From NCBI RefSeq assembly GCF_029223285.1, contig NZ_JARHUJ010000003.1:62001-126000 (forward strand): 64,000 nt of DNA. The letters are read 5' to 3'. A program made the position numbers and the translations under genes. Below are positions 52,990 through 63,375 of the stretch, one piece after another. Below the pieces are notes generated by a model. The model made no database searches, was not told where the DNA came from, and saw only the letters and a list, made by a program, of their open reading frames with translations. Source of the DNA: Paraflavitalea sp. CAU 1676 (GTDB lineage: Bacteria; Bacteroidota; Bacteroidia; Chitinophagales; Chitinophagaceae). Numbering within the stretch: the stretch's first letter is position 1; every line of letters begins with the position of its first letter.

Positions 52990-55900
52990 TTAGTCTTCCT
53001 TTTTCTTCGCCAGGAGGATCTCGAGGTCATTGATCGTTTCAGAATACACGATAGGAGGGAGCGCTGTGAAGGGGATCAGCCTTGGATCCGTTTCAGAAGA
53101 TGGCTCATCATAGGTATAACTGCCAATCACTACGGACCCTAATTTCACAAAGAACATCCTGCCAAAGCTGGCTGTTCCGCCATCGGCATAAGATTGTACG
53201 CCCAGGTTTTCTGTTATGATGAACACTTCCAGTTGCTCATCGACATAACGCTTACGGAATGCCGATACAGCGCCGCTATCCACCACAGAACCGCGTTGCC
53301 AGCCTCGCTTCTCGGCCCTGTACTTGAAGGTACTGGCGTCCTGCTCTTTGTCTTCGTAAGCAAAGGAGAAGGTTTTGCCTTTCAATTCTTCAGGTACCTG
53401 GAAGGTCTTTCTATCCAGCTGTCTGAATGGCGGATCGATCTTTTCCTTGGCCAGCACTTGTTGCCATTGCGTGATCTGTGCCGGGGAGAGGTCGATAGGA
53501 TGCACAAGTCCGATGGTGAGCTTTTCATTCAGGGTTACTACTTTTCCGTCGGGCCCGGTGAAGTTTCCATCGTCTTTCAGCAGGAAGGTTTCTTTCATCG
53601 CACGTTTATCGAACCCTGCCCATACAAAGTTTTGTGCCAGGGCAAATGCCAGGGGATGCTGCAAGAAAAAGGCCTTCCAATCATTCGAGGTCCACTTGCG
53701 TTGGGTGCACAAATAGTTTTCGAGGTTGATGGTGAGCTGCTTTGCTGCTTCCCGGATGGCCGCACTGGTTTCTTTGTATTCTTTCTTAGCCGCTTCGGGC
53801 GCAGACTTTGGAAGGGTGCTAAGTTTCTTGCCTTGCGGGTCTTCGATTATCAGCTTTACATTTTTATCGATGGTGATGACGACTTGGTCTTTGCCGCATT
53901 TGAATTGCCATTGCCTGTTGACAAACCCAAAATCCGGAATGATCTTATCCTTCAATTCGGATACGGTGAGTTGCTGCTGCCCGGCGATCAGTTCAAAGGC
54001 CTCGCTGGCAGCGTTCTTTACATTTGGGTACTTGGTTTTGTAATGCACCATGATCTTCTCGAGTGCAAAAGCCGCTTCGAGCGATCTCTGCCAGCCCAGT
54101 GCGGCACAGGCGTTTTCGTTCTTGTCGTCGATGGCTGTCTTCATTAATAGGGGTACCACGGATGCGCCGCCCAGCAATGCTGCTACAGAGAGCGCAAACC
54201 GGTTGGGTGCTTTCAGTCCGCCGTTCTTGATGATCAACTTCAACAATGCTTCGGCAAAAGGAGCGCTTTTGCTGCGATCGATGAGTGGATAGATGTCGCG
54301 CGCTTCGTTATCGGGGCCGATATCTTTTAGTCTTGACTGGCGGTAAAAGAGAAACCGGATGGCATCGAGATCAAGGGGCTTACCATCGGACCAGGTGAGT
54401 CCGGGGAGCGCCTTTTCATCGAGCCATTTGGCGGCAGGCTTGCCCAGTTTGCCGCGGGCAGCAGCATTCGCGATACGGTCTTTTGCTTCATTGATCGTAA
54501 TGGCAGCCGGGCTTCTGTATATAAAATTGATGACCTGGTCACGCAGTTCTTCATTCTTTTCGTTCTTCAACGACGGTTGCAGGAGCTTGAGGGTTGCGGA
54601 TGAACCGATCAATCCAAGCACCATGATGCCCGCATATCTTTCGTCGGCTTCTTTGGATGCCAGCAATTCTTCGGCCTTGGGCTGTATGGCAGCAACTGGT
54701 TGGCGGCTAAGTGCCAGACAGGCTGTTTGTGCCACTTCCCGAAATTCACTGGTGGCAATTTCCCATGACTTTTCGTAATAGGCTGAAAAATCGAAGGGGG
54801 CAATAGTGTTGAAATACTTGCGGAAGAAGCCGGCGATTTCGTTATCTGAAATCGTCATATCGAACCCTTCGGCGGCGATGTCCATGGCATCCTGCCCATA
54901 GTACTTGAGCGCTGTTGCTATATTTTCCAGGCTTAGTGACTTCGTATCCTTTACATACCGGAATATATCGTCGCGCACTTCGGCACCGAATGTTTTGGTA
55001 ACGTACTCTACGAATTTCTTTGATCCATCGCCATAGCGTACGTGCTCTGACCAGTTAAAATGATAATCGCTCTTTTTGTTCAGGGATTTACTGATGAAGT
55101 CGAGTGTTTCGAGGCAGGTCTTCTTTGCGAGGTCGTGAAATTTATTGCCGTATTGCTTTTTGAGGATACGCGCCATCTCGGCTGTACAGCCCTGGCAATT
55201 GGTTATCTTCAATTGCTCCAGCGCCAGTGATTCGTACCGGGCAGGGTCGTGTGCACAAAACTTTTCCACTACGCTATAACGAAGATGGTCCATGCCATCG
55301 GACTTATATACTTCGGTAAGCTGTGGGATATAGGTTTGCAGTTTATCTTCGTGATTCTTCAGCAACAATTGCGTGAGGTAGCTACGTGCATGACCGTATT
55401 CCTTTGCAATGTTCATCATTTTAGGCAGGTGCTGCTCTACATGCGACAGGATGAATTCGTCGAGCGAGGTAGCGGGATATGATTTGTCGTCGCTATCGTG
55501 TATTATGTAACAAACCTCCTGCAAGGTATGCTGCAGGGAAAGCTCTTCCTTTATTCCGAACCCGGTCAACAGCCTGATGACTTCACCGAAGTGGCCGGGA
55601 TAGTCATTTTCGAGGAGTTGCTTACCGAGCCAGCTATAAAATGCTTCATGAAAACCGTCATCGTCTTTTTTTAAGGACCATTGATCGCCGGTCATGTAAG
55701 CGAGCACCCTTCGATCTACGAATGTCCATTCTTTGAATGGTGAAAAGATCTGGCAAAGGGTGCGCAGATAATATTCGTCGTCGTTGGTGATATAATCGGG
55801 TTGTATATCAGTTTCGCCTTTGAGGAAGTGGAGCAGCTTTTCGAGTCCGGCCAAATGGCCTTTGTCGTACATTTTATCTTTCGCGTCTCTCTCGAATTGT

Positions 55901-57006
55901 TTGAGCCGGTCGGCATAAGCCTTTACGATCTCTTCGCGATCGTTGGGCGCTGCCTCCGCTTGCTTCTTCTTAGTTTTCGAAGAAGATTCCGGATTAAAAT
56001 GGTTGCGAATACCAATGATGCCTTTTTTCAAGGCTTCTTGGGGTACATTCTTAATCTCCTCTATAGGAATGGAAAAGTCGGATAGGAATTTCAGGTTTAC
56101 AATCTCAGGCGGGATGGTTTCAATTGGATTACCGTTGAACTCCAATCGTTCGAGTGATTCCATTTCTGTGATCATCAGCGGGATCTCTGTTAACTTATTG
56201 TTGGAGGCTTTCAGCTCGGTACATTTCTTCAACGACTCCATACCTGCCGGTAATTTTTCCATGTCATTGTGGTGGATGTTGAGTTCTTCCAATCCGGTCA
56301 TCTTACTGAACAGGCCGTCGGGCAATATGATTGCGGGTGTTTTCTCCTTACCATAACTACCCCGGTTAAACACAATCCAGAACGTTTCGAGTGCTGTGAG
56401 TTCTGAATAAGTGGGAGGAATACTGTGGAGGTTCTTATTACCCCAAATGTAAAGTTTTTGCAATCCTATCAGTTGACCGATGCTTTCGGGGAGTTGGGTG
56501 ATACCCGTATCGCGGATCATTAACCTTCGCATTTTTTTACACTGGCCAATCTCTTCCGGGATCATGGCGAGTTCATACGAGCTGTCGATCTCGAATTCTA
56601 CCAGGTTTTGCAGCTGGCCGATCTCTGCCGGAATTTCAATTGCGTAGGATATCGTCAATTTTTTAAGACTGGTGATCTTGGTAATTTCCTTTACCAGTCC
56701 GGCAGACTTTCGTACGTCGATGCTCAGTTCTTCGATCTTATTCTTTTGCGCTTCTTCTACCCGATGGATCAAGTGGATCGGGGCTCCTGGAACCCTAAGT
56801 AATACTTCCTCATAGCCGCCCTCCAGCTTTTTCTTAATGAGTTTGTCTGCTTCTTTCTGGCATTTCTCTTCGGTCTCGAATGACTTGTTGCTTTCTTTGG
56901 GATCGGAATGGATCACTCCATAAGTGATGATCATCTCTTTCTTGTCGACATCGATGGTCCAGAAATTACCATTGTGCCCTTTCATACTGATAAACTGTCG
57001 TTGCAT
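52990..57006 (-). CDS. Giant WGR - leucine-rich repeat - HEAT - DUF4132 protein
   Basis: This 1338-aa protein starts with a WGR-type domain (about 1-75, FWTIDVDKKEMIITYG). Leucine-rich repeats follow at about 90-335 (for example LQKLYIWGNKNLHSIP and GLEELNIHHNDMEKLP). A long helical, HEAT-like middle (about 365-1060) includes ADERYAGIMVLGLIGSS. The C-terminus (about 1060-1290) matches DUF4132: FQVPEELKGKTFSFAYED, KYRAEKRGWQRGSVVD and GRMFFVKLGSVVIG. It has no signal peptide. WGR domains often bind nucleic acids, and DUF4132 proteins are related to MolR. Function is unknown. The upstream hypothetical gene ends 17 bases before its start. Confidence 0.85.
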   Translation of the reverse strand: MQRQFISMKGHNGNFWTIDVDKKEMIITYGVIHSDPKESNKSFETEEKCQKEADKLIKKKLEGGYEEVLLRVPGAPIHLIHRVEEAQKNKIEELSIDVRKSAGLVKEITKITSLKKLTISYAIEIPAEIGQLQNLVEFEIDSSYELAMIPEEIGQCKKMRRLMIRDTGITQLPESIGQLIGLQKLYIWGNKNLHSIPPTYSELTALETFWIVFNRGSYGKEKTPAIILPDGLFSKMTGLEELNIHHNDMEKLPAGMESLKKCTELKASNNKLTEIPLMITEMESLERLEFNGNPIETIPPEIVNLKFLSDFSIPIEEIKNVPQEALKKGIIGIRNHFNPESSSKTKKKQAEAAPNDREEIVKAYADRLKQFERDAKDKMYDKGHLAGLEKLLHFLKGETDIQPDYITNDDEYYLRTLCQIFSPFKEWTFVDRRVLAYMTGDQWSLKKDDDGFHEAFYSWLGKQLLENDYPGHFGEVIRLLTGFGIKEELSLQHTLQEVCYIIHDSDDKSYPATSLDEFILSHVEQHLPKMMNIAKEYGHARSYLTQLLLKNHEDKLQTYIPQLTEVYKSDGMDHLRYSVVEKFCAHDPARYESLALEQLKITNCQGCTAEMARILKKQYGNKFHDLAKKTCLETLDFISKSLNKKSDYHFNWSEHVRYGDGSKKFVEYVTKTFGAEVRDDIFRYVKDTKSLSLENIATALKYYGQDAMDIAAEGFDMTISDNEIAGFFRKYFNTIAPFDFSAYYEKSWEIATSEFREVAQTACLALSRQPVAAIQPKAEELLASKEADERYAGIMVLGLIGSSATLKLLQPSLKNEKNEELRDQVINFIYRSPAAITINEAKDRIANAAARGKLGKPAAKWLDEKALPGLTWSDGKPLDLDAIRFLFYRQSRLKDIGPDNEARDIYPLIDRSKSAPFAEALLKLIIKNGGLKAPNRFALSVAALLGGASVVPLLMKTAIDDKNENACAALGWQRSLEAAFALEKIMVHYKTKYPNVKNAASEAFELIAGQQQLTVSELKDKIIPDFGFVNRQWQFKCGKDQVVITIDKNVKLIIEDPQGKKLSTLPKSAPEAAKKEYKETSAAIREAAKQLTINLENYLCTQRKWTSNDWKAFFLQHPLAFALAQNFVWAGFDKRAMKETFLLKDDGNFTGPDGKVVTLNEKLTIGLVHPIDLSPAQITQWQQVLAKEKIDPPFRQLDRKTFQVPEELKGKTFSFAYEDKEQDASTFKYRAEKRGWQRGSVVDSGAVSAFRKRYVDEQLEVFIITENLGVQSYADGGTASFGRMFFVKLGSVVIGSYTYDEPSSETDPRLIPFTALPPIVYSETINDLEILLAKKKED

Positions 57007-57022
57007 AGGATGATGAATTGCT

Positions 57023-57604
57023 TTACCATTTTCGCAATGGCTGGTTATAGAAATCGTGTTTTGTTTTAGAGAAGAAGACTGTCAGGTGATTGGTCATGGT
57101 GGCTACCTGATCATTCTCACCTATGGAGAGCGCACTAAAAAAGAGGGAAGTTTCCTGATCGAATAACAGTTCGATGGTCTGCGGGTAATCCGTTCGGCGC
57201 AGGTATCCCATGCCGAGCAGGGGTACGAGGCGGTGGCGCATGTTGTGGAGGACAAATTGCCAATGAATGGTGGTGGAGCGAACCGGTTTGCCGAAGAATT
57301 GCTGCCATACCGGGAGATGCCCAGCGGGTATCAATTGCGGGTTTCGTTCGGGATAGAGGGGCACCTGCTTCAGTGATGCGCCAAATCCATGATAGATATT
57401 CAGCTGATCGGCCCAGGTGATGCGGAAATACCGTTGGTCGGCTGTTTGGAGGTAGACGGCCCGGGAGACGGCATGGTAATCGGGTTCGCCGGTGTTGGGC
57501 AGGGCATCTTCTTCGTCGGTTTCATACCAGACGTTGGAGATGACGGCCGACTCGATCGACCTTACCTGTTGTTCAAATTCGAATTCTGTCATTTTGCCGT
57601 TCAT
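57023..57604 (-). CDS. Hypothetical protein upstream of the WGR-LRR gene
   Basis: With the ATG at 57602-57604 this encodes 193 aa (MNGKMTEFEFEQQ); an ATG four codons later is also possible. An upstream frame to 57763 looks non-coding and is rejected. The protein is a mixed alpha/beta domain with YHAVSRAVYLQTADQRYF, WQQFFGKPVRSTTIHWQF and QTIELLFDQETSLFF. No family is recognised. It is 17 bases before the WGR-LRR-DUF4132 gene on the same strand, so the two are probably co-expressed and may be partners. Confidence 0.6.
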   Translation of the reverse strand: MNGKMTEFEFEQQVRSIESAVISNVWYETDEEDALPNTGEPDYHAVSRAVYLQTADQRYFRITWADQLNIYHGFGASLKQVPLYPERNPQLIPAGHLPVWQQFFGKPVRSTTIHWQFVLHNMRHRLVPLLGMGYLRRTDYPQTIELLFDQETSLFFSALSIGENDQVATMTNHLTVFFSKTKHDFYNQPLRKW

Positions 57605-57832
57605 GGTTTTTCGATAGCCAGCAGAAATAACGGAGATCTGCGCTTGAAATGCGGGCTTTCGGGTGAAGGAGGTAAGGAGGGGGCTGAAGAGGCGAAAAGG
57701 GTGGATGAGGGGAGGGCCCGCAATCGTTTGCTTTTTCCTTTTCCCAAAATATTCGCTGCCCAATTACCCTGATAAGGGCTTTCTGCGTTAACTTCCATCC
57801 CCGTTAATGGATCGTGCATTAAGAACCGAGGT

Positions 57833-60800
57833 ATGCTACTGACTGCTGTAATTCGTATTGACTATTGTGCGTTGTTCCGGGGAAGGGTTTGCTCCTTACT
57901 GCTGGCCATTCTGCTGTTGGCAGCCACCTTTCACCATTCAATAGCACAGGACGCCTCGCTCAAGTTCAAACACCTCGGCATCGCCGATGGCCTCTCCCAA
58001 AGCTCCGCCTACGCTTTATTCCAGGATAAAAAGGGTCTCATCTGGATCGGCACCACCGACGGCCTCAGTCGCTACGACGGCTATGCCTTCCGCCATTTCA
58101 AATACGATCAGAACAATCCTCACAGCATCGGCAGCAACGAACTGCAAGCCCTCGGTGAAGACAGCGCCGGAAATTTGCTGGTGGGTACTTCCGTAGGCCT
58201 CGATCTCTTCGACCACCGCACCGAACGCTTTCAACCCATTCCCGTGATCGGCGATGAAAAAGCCATCCGCTATGTGAAATGCATTTTCACCGATAGCCGC
58301 GGTACCATCTGGGTAGGCACCGGACGCGGTCTGGCCATCTATGACCAAGCCAAGCGGGTACTGCTGCCTGTGCGCCCCGATACTTCCAAAGCCGCGCGCA
58401 GCACCTACTTCTCCATTGCCGAAGACGCCCAAAAGAACCTGTGGTTTGCCGCCGGCCGGTCGGTTATCAAATACGATCCTGTAAAGAAACTTTCGCTACC
58501 CCTGCCGCCAGCACTGCTCAACCATCCGCTGTACCAGAAAAGCGGCGTGTTCCAAATAGGCCTCGACGCTGATCAACAAGTTTGGATCGGCACTGAACGC
58601 GAAGGCGTTCTTTGTCTGGACCAGGGCACTGGAGTCGTCTATAGCCTTTCGGGCAACGGTGCCGGTTCTATCAGCAACGATATGATCCGCGGCATTGGTT
58701 TCTATAAAGACCAGACCTGGATCGGCTCGCGCAACGGCCTCTATATCGTGAATAAGGACAGGCAGGTGATCCGTCATTACCAGGTGAATCAATATGACCC
58801 TACCGCACTCTCCGGCAATTCGGTGTTGTGTTTCATGCACGACAGAGCAGGCAGCATATGGGTAGGTACCTTTGCCGGTGGCGTCAGCATCGTGCAACCC
58901 GGTAACGACAACTTCAGCTATATCAATGAAAGAGTAGGGAAGGACGCCGGTCTCAACTACCCGGTGGTGAGCACTATCCTGGAAGGGCGCGACAACAAAC
59001 TGTGGATCGCCACCGAAGGCCGCGGCGTGAATGTGTTTGACCGCAATACCGGTCAGTTCACCTATCTCCATGTAGACCCTACCTCGCACCACCGCGTTAA
59101 CCAGGAAACCATCAAGGCCATCCAATTCGACGATAAAGGCAATCTATGGATCGGCACCCTCGAAGGGCTTTTCTATTATGAAACCGGCAGCCGGCGGATC
59201 CAGCGGGTGTTTGTGCACGAATCCGAAGCCAAACGCCTCGACGAAATGATCTATTCGCTGGGCTACCGGGAAGGCATTCTGTGGATCGGTACCAAAGGAG
59301 GTTTATTCAAATGCTTACCAGATGGCACGATCATCCGCTATCGACACAACAATGCCGATAGTACGAGCATCGTTTCTGAAAACATCAACGCGCTGTCGCT
59401 CGACCGTGCCGGTGGCGTGTGGATCGGTACCGAAATGGGACTCTCCTGGTTGCCACCCGGCAAAGAACAATTCGTCAATTACCTCTACGAATACGCCAGT
59501 ATCTTCAACAAGAATGCCATCCTGTGCATGTATGAAGACCGGCATGGCAATGTATGGATAGGTACCCGCGGCGGTGGTTTGAAAGTATTCAACCGTCAGC
59601 AAAACAAATTCTTTACCCTCGACACTGAGTGGGGACTGGCCGACAATATCGTTCATGCCGTGATCGAAGACCGGCAGGGCAATGTATGGGTGAGTTTTAA
59701 CCAAAGTATTGCCCGTATTACGTTGAGCAAACCCTCTCCTCCCTACAACAAAAGCGATATCCAGGTCACGAACTATTCGGTAAACAATGGCCTTGCAACG
59801 AATGAATTTGGTCCGGCCGCGATTCGCACCGCTTCCGGGCAGATCATGCTTGGTGGCATGAAGGGTATCCTGGCTTTTCAGCCCGAACAAATGGTGATCA
59901 ATAAGGTGCCGCCGCCGGTAGTAATCACCGACCTGCTCATCAAGAACAAACCTGTTGCCATTGGCGGTGAGGAATCGCCCCTGCATCAATCCATCACTTA
60001 TACCGATCATATTACGCTGACCTACGACCAGGCGTATTTTACCCTGCAGTTCGCTGCCCTCAACTATATCAACCCGCGCACCAACCAATACGCGTACAAA
60101 CTGGAAGGCCTTGACCAGGATACACAATGGCATGCGGTAGGTAACCAGCAATCGGCTTCTTATACCAACCTGAGCGCCGGCGATTATCTTTTTAAAGTAA
60201 AGGCCGCCAACAATGACGGGGTGTGGAATGATCAGTTCACCACTTTACGCATTACGGTGCTGCCACCTTTCTGGAAAACCTGGTGGGCTTATTTGTTGTA
60301 CATATTGATCATTGCCGGTTTGCTGTACCTCTTCTATTTCTATTCGGTGAAGACCACGCGCCTGCAGCATGCCCTTGCCCTCGAAGAACTTAACCGGGCA
60401 AAAGACCAGGAGCTGATGCAGCGCAAGCTGAGCTTCTTTACCAATATTTCGCACGAGATCAAAACACCGCTCACCCTGGTGCTGGCCCCATTGGAGAAAT
60501 TGATCGCACTGGTGAAAGGCCGCGATAAAGAGACGGAGCAATTGGAGCTGATGCAAAGGAATGGACAACGGTTGTTGCGGCTCACCAATCAGTTGCTCGA
60601 CTTCCGCAAATTTGAAGCGGGTGGCATGCCGCTGCAGGTGAGTGAAGGCGACCTGGTGGGTTTTGTGGAAGAGATCGTTCAATCTTTTGAAGGCTACGCC
60701 GTGCAGCAGCATATTGCTTTGAAGCTGGAAGTGGAAGCGCGCACGGTTTCGGCATGGTTTGATGCCGACAAGCTGGAAAAGATCCTGTACAACCTATTAT

Positions 60801-61981
60801 CGAACGCGTTCAAGTTTACGCCGGGCGGTGGTACTATCCGTGTAGCGCTGAGCTGCACGCCCGAGCAAGCTATTATTAAAGTAGCAGATGACGGCGCCGG
60901 TATTGCCCCGGAGCGGCTGCAATCGATCTTTGATCCCTTTCACCATTATAATGATACCGGACGACGCATTTCGGGTACCGGCATTGGACTCACGTTTACC
61001 AAAGGACTCGTGACCCTACATCATGGCACGATCAACGTGACGAGTACCCAAGGCAGCAGCGAACGGCCGGGCGCCACCTGCTTTACCATCATGTTGCCAA
61101 CCGGCGAGCTAGCCTATTCGACAGCAGAAAAACGGGCCGCCGTTTCGCTGCAGCCGGCAACCATCCTTATAGAGCCAGCCCGTCCGATGAATGGGACCGT
61201 GCAGGAGGAACCGTCGGAAGGAGAACAAAAACCTGTTTTACTGATCGTAGAAGATAATGCCGAGGTGAATAACCTGCTACGGGATCATTTTACCGGCCGC
61301 TTTATTATTCATACCGCCTTATCGGGTGAAGAAGGTTTGGCCATTGCCACCGATATTTTACCTGATATCATCATCAGCGATGTGATGATGCCGGGCATGA
61401 GCGGCACCGAACTGTGCGGTCTGCTGAAAAAAGACATCCGATCGAGCCATATCCCTATTATTCTGCTCACCGCCCGCAACCAGCTTACCCACCAGATTGA
61501 AGGTTTTGAAACGGGGGCGGATGATTATATGACCAAACCTTTCAGCCTCTCCCTGCTGGAAGTGCGGGTGAACAACCTGCTGCAATCGCGCCGGTTGTTG
61601 CGGGAGCGATTCAGCCGCGGGCTGAACCTGCAACCTTCGGAGGTGGCGATCACCCCGGCCGACGAGGTTTTCCTGGAAAAGCTGATGGCCTTCATTGAAG
61701 AGAACCTGATGGAACCCAACCTGCAGGTGGAGGAACTGGGCAAGGTGGTGAACATGAGCCGCACGACCCTGTACCGGAAACTAAAGGCGCTCACCGGCCT
61801 CTCGGCCATCGAATTCATCCGCGATGTGCGGCTGAAACGGAGCGCCCAACTTTTGCAACGTCAGGAATACACCGTGAACGAAGTGGCCTATATGGTCGGT
61901 TTTTCGGACGTCGATTATTTCCGCAAATGCTTCAAACAGCAGTTTGGCAAAACGCCCAAGGAGTTTGAAAGAGGCAGCTAG
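57833..61981 (+). CDS. Hybrid two-component system sensor-regulator (HTCS)
   Basis: This 1382-aa protein combines all elements of a Bacteroidota HTCS. It has a signal peptide (about 1-39, ending HSIAQ), a large periplasmic sensor of repeated Reg_prop beta-propeller blades (about 45-700, repeats like GLIWIGTTDGLSRYDG and NLWIGTLEGLFYYE), a Y_Y_Y domain (about 715-800), one transmembrane helix (about 815-838), HisKA with the phosphoacceptor His near 874 (NISHEIKTPLTL), HATPase_c, a receiver with Asp near 1183 (IISDVMMPGMSG), and a C-terminal AraC HTH. HTCS proteins bind oligosaccharides and activate glycan-use genes. The nearest enzymes, GH78 and GH95, are more than 40 kb away. Confidence 0.95.
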   Translation: MLLTAVIRIDYCALFRGRVCSLLLAILLLAATFHHSIAQDASLKFKHLGIADGLSQSSAYALFQDKKGLIWIGTTDGLSRYDGYAFRHFKYDQNNPHSIGSNELQALGEDSAGNLLVGTSVGLDLFDHRTERFQPIPVIGDEKAIRYVKCIFTDSRGTIWVGTGRGLAIYDQAKRVLLPVRPDTSKAARSTYFSIAEDAQKNLWFAAGRSVIKYDPVKKLSLPLPPALLNHPLYQKSGVFQIGLDADQQVWIGTEREGVLCLDQGTGVVYSLSGNGAGSISNDMIRGIGFYKDQTWIGSRNGLYIVNKDRQVIRHYQVNQYDPTALSGNSVLCFMHDRAGSIWVGTFAGGVSIVQPGNDNFSYINERVGKDAGLNYPVVSTILEGRDNKLWIATEGRGVNVFDRNTGQFTYLHVDPTSHHRVNQETIKAIQFDDKGNLWIGTLEGLFYYETGSRRIQRVFVHESEAKRLDEMIYSLGYREGILWIGTKGGLFKCLPDGTIIRYRHNNADSTSIVSENINALSLDRAGGVWIGTEMGLSWLPPGKEQFVNYLYEYASIFNKNAILCMYEDRHGNVWIGTRGGGLKVFNRQQNKFFTLDTEWGLADNIVHAVIEDRQGNVWVSFNQSIARITLSKPSPPYNKSDIQVTNYSVNNGLATNEFGPAAIRTASGQIMLGGMKGILAFQPEQMVINKVPPPVVITDLLIKNKPVAIGGEESPLHQSITYTDHITLTYDQAYFTLQFAALNYINPRTNQYAYKLEGLDQDTQWHAVGNQQSASYTNLSAGDYLFKVKAANNDGVWNDQFTTLRITVLPPFWKTWWAYLLYILIIAGLLYLFYFYSVKTTRLQHALALEELNRAKDQELMQRKLSFFTNISHEIKTPLTLVLAPLEKLIALVKGRDKETEQLELMQRNGQRLLRLTNQLLDFRKFEAGGMPLQVSEGDLVGFVEEIVQSFEGYAVQQHIALKLEVEARTVSAWFDADKLEKILYNLLSNAFKFTPGGGTIRVALSCTPEQAIIKVADDGAGIAPERLQSIFDPFHHYNDTGRRISGTGIGLTFTKGLVTLHHGTINVTSTQGSSERPGATCFTIMLPTGELAYSTAEKRAAVSLQPATILIEPARPMNGTVQEEPSEGEQKPVLLIVEDNAEVNNLLRDHFTGRFIIHTALSGEEGLAIATDILPDIIISDVMMPGMSGTELCGLLKKDIRSSHIPIILLTARNQLTHQIEGFETGADDYMTKPFSLSLLEVRVNNLLQSRRLLRERFSRGLNLQPSEVAITPADEVFLEKLMAFIEENLMEPNLQVEELGKVVNMSRTTLYRKLKALTGLSAIEFIRDVRLKRSAQLLQRQEYTVNEVAYMVGFSDVDYFRKCFKQQFGKTPKEFERGS

Positions 61982-62334
61982 GCTGCGAGGCAATCCCGAC
62001 ATGCGTCGCCCCCCAAGCATCGAGGCAACGTAGGCCTTGATGGGTCTAGGTGCCGAGGCAATCCCGACATGTGTCGGGACACCCAGGCACCGAGAAACTC
62101 CCGACATGCCTTGGGACAACTGAGGACCTCATCCTCCGGAAAGCCAATTCTACGCAATCGTTTTACCTTGATTTTCACTGTGTTTCGCATCAAATGACCG
62201 GTAATTCTGCACGATTTGACCGGGTAGTTCCTGTGCCCGTAGGGCTATTTTTGGAGGGATAGCAATGGCAGGCCGTGACTTTCTCCTGTGGACTGCGCCT
62301 GTCGTTGCCTTTTGTTTTACCAAACAACTGTACC
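61982..62334. other. Intergenic region with structured repeats
   Basis: The gap before the LacI gene holds imperfect repeats of a GAGGCAATCCCGACATG unit (listed separately), a possible -7 box TATTTTTG (62246-62253), and two diverged copies of a GACCGGTAATTC/GACCGGGTAGTTC motif about 22 bases apart (62195-62230) that might serve as operators. No gene is supported. Confidence 0.5.
61988..62122. repeat. Imperfect CCCGACATG repeats with nested hairpin
   Basis: A GAGGCAATCCCGACATG unit occurs at 61988 and 62054, with a weaker copy near 62092 (GAGAAACTCCCGACATG). The second carries CCCGACA/TGTCGGG (62063-62069 with 62072-62078) inside an outer GGTGCC/GGCACC stem (62049-62054 with 62086-62091). It lies after the HTCS stop and resembles a small dispersed repeat element. 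Confidence 0.6.
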
Positions 62335-63375
62335 ATGTCCCGCTCCGGAGTTACCACCATCAAAGACATCGCCCGCCAACTGAACGTGGCGACCTCGACC
62401 GTGTCAAGGGCTTTGAGCGGTCATAAAAGCATCGGCCTGGGGATGCGCCTGAAGGTGCAGCAGCTGGCCCGGGAAATGAGCTATCACCCCAACCGGAATG
62501 CCATCGCCTTCAAGCAACGCCGCACCGGCATCATCGGACTCATCGTTCCCAACCTGAGCGAACATTTCTTCTCCGAAGCCATCAGTGCGGTAGAAGACCT
62601 GGCCATGCAGCACCAATACCACGTACTGATCGGTCAATCGCACGATGATGAAGAACGCGAGCAACGGATCGTGGAAGCCATGACCCAGCAACGGGTTGAC
62701 GGCATTATCGTTTCGCTGGCCAAGCATACCGTTCAATACGACCATTTCGACAGACTCGAAAGCTATCATATTCCCGTTGTTTTCTTCGACCGGGTGCCAC
62801 AGACTGCCGAAGTGCACAAGGTGCATTTCAACATGGAGAGCGGCACGCGGGAAGCCATCGAATTCCTGATCGACCGCGGCCACCGGCGCATTGCCTTGCT
62901 GAATGGGCCGGAATGCATGCCTTCTACCCTGGAGCGTACCGATGTCTATAAAGAAGTGCTGGCGCAACGGCGCATCAAGATCGATATGGGTCTGGTGGCT
63001 TCGACCGACTTGATGCCCGACACTACCTACCACGCCATGGAACTGTTGCTGGCGCAAAAGCCCAGGCCTACTGCGGTATTGGCGATGAATGACTATGTAG
63101 CGCTGGATGTAATCGAATACATCAAGCAAGCGGGCCTGGAGCTGAACAAGGACCTCACCGTAATCAGCTATTCGAACCTGCCGATCAGCAATTATTTACA
63201 GTCGCCCCCGCTGGCGTCGGTGGAGCAATTTCCTTACCGGCAAGGGGAGGCTGCTGCCGACCTGTTGATGGACCTCATTTTAAACAAAAAAGATGGTGAA
63301 CAGCCTTTTCAGCAAGTGATCATTGAAGGAAAGCTGGTACTCCACAATGCTTTTAAAAGCAAGCCGGGCAAATAA
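62335..63375 (+). CDS. LacI-family transcriptional regulator
   Basis: With the ATG at 62335 this encodes 346 aa. The N-terminal LacI HTH (about 8-27) contains IKDIARQLNVATSTVSRAL and hinge-region ALSGHKSIG. The periplasmic-binding-protein-like ligand domain follows, with GIIGLIVPNLSEHFFSEA, RVDGIIVSLAKH, RRIALLNGPE and AVLAMNDYVALDV. The ligand is presumably a sugar or its derivative. The upstream frame extension overlaps promoter-like sequence and is rejected. It follows the HTCS gene on the same strand across a 350-base gap, so it is probably separately transcribed. The target genes are not visible in the window. Confidence 0.93.
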   Translation: MSRSGVTTIKDIARQLNVATSTVSRALSGHKSIGLGMRLKVQQLAREMSYHPNRNAIAFKQRRTGIIGLIVPNLSEHFFSEAISAVEDLAMQHQYHVLIGQSHDDEEREQRIVEAMTQQRVDGIIVSLAKHTVQYDHFDRLESYHIPVVFFDRVPQTAEVHKVHFNMESGTREAIEFLIDRGHRRIALLNGPECMPSTLERTDVYKEVLAQRRIKIDMGLVASTDLMPDTTYHAMELLLAQKPRPTAVLAMNDYVALDVIEYIKQAGLELNKDLTVISYSNLPISNYLQSPPLASVEQFPYRQGEAAADLLMDLILNKKDGEQPFQQVIIEGKLVLHNAFKSKPGK

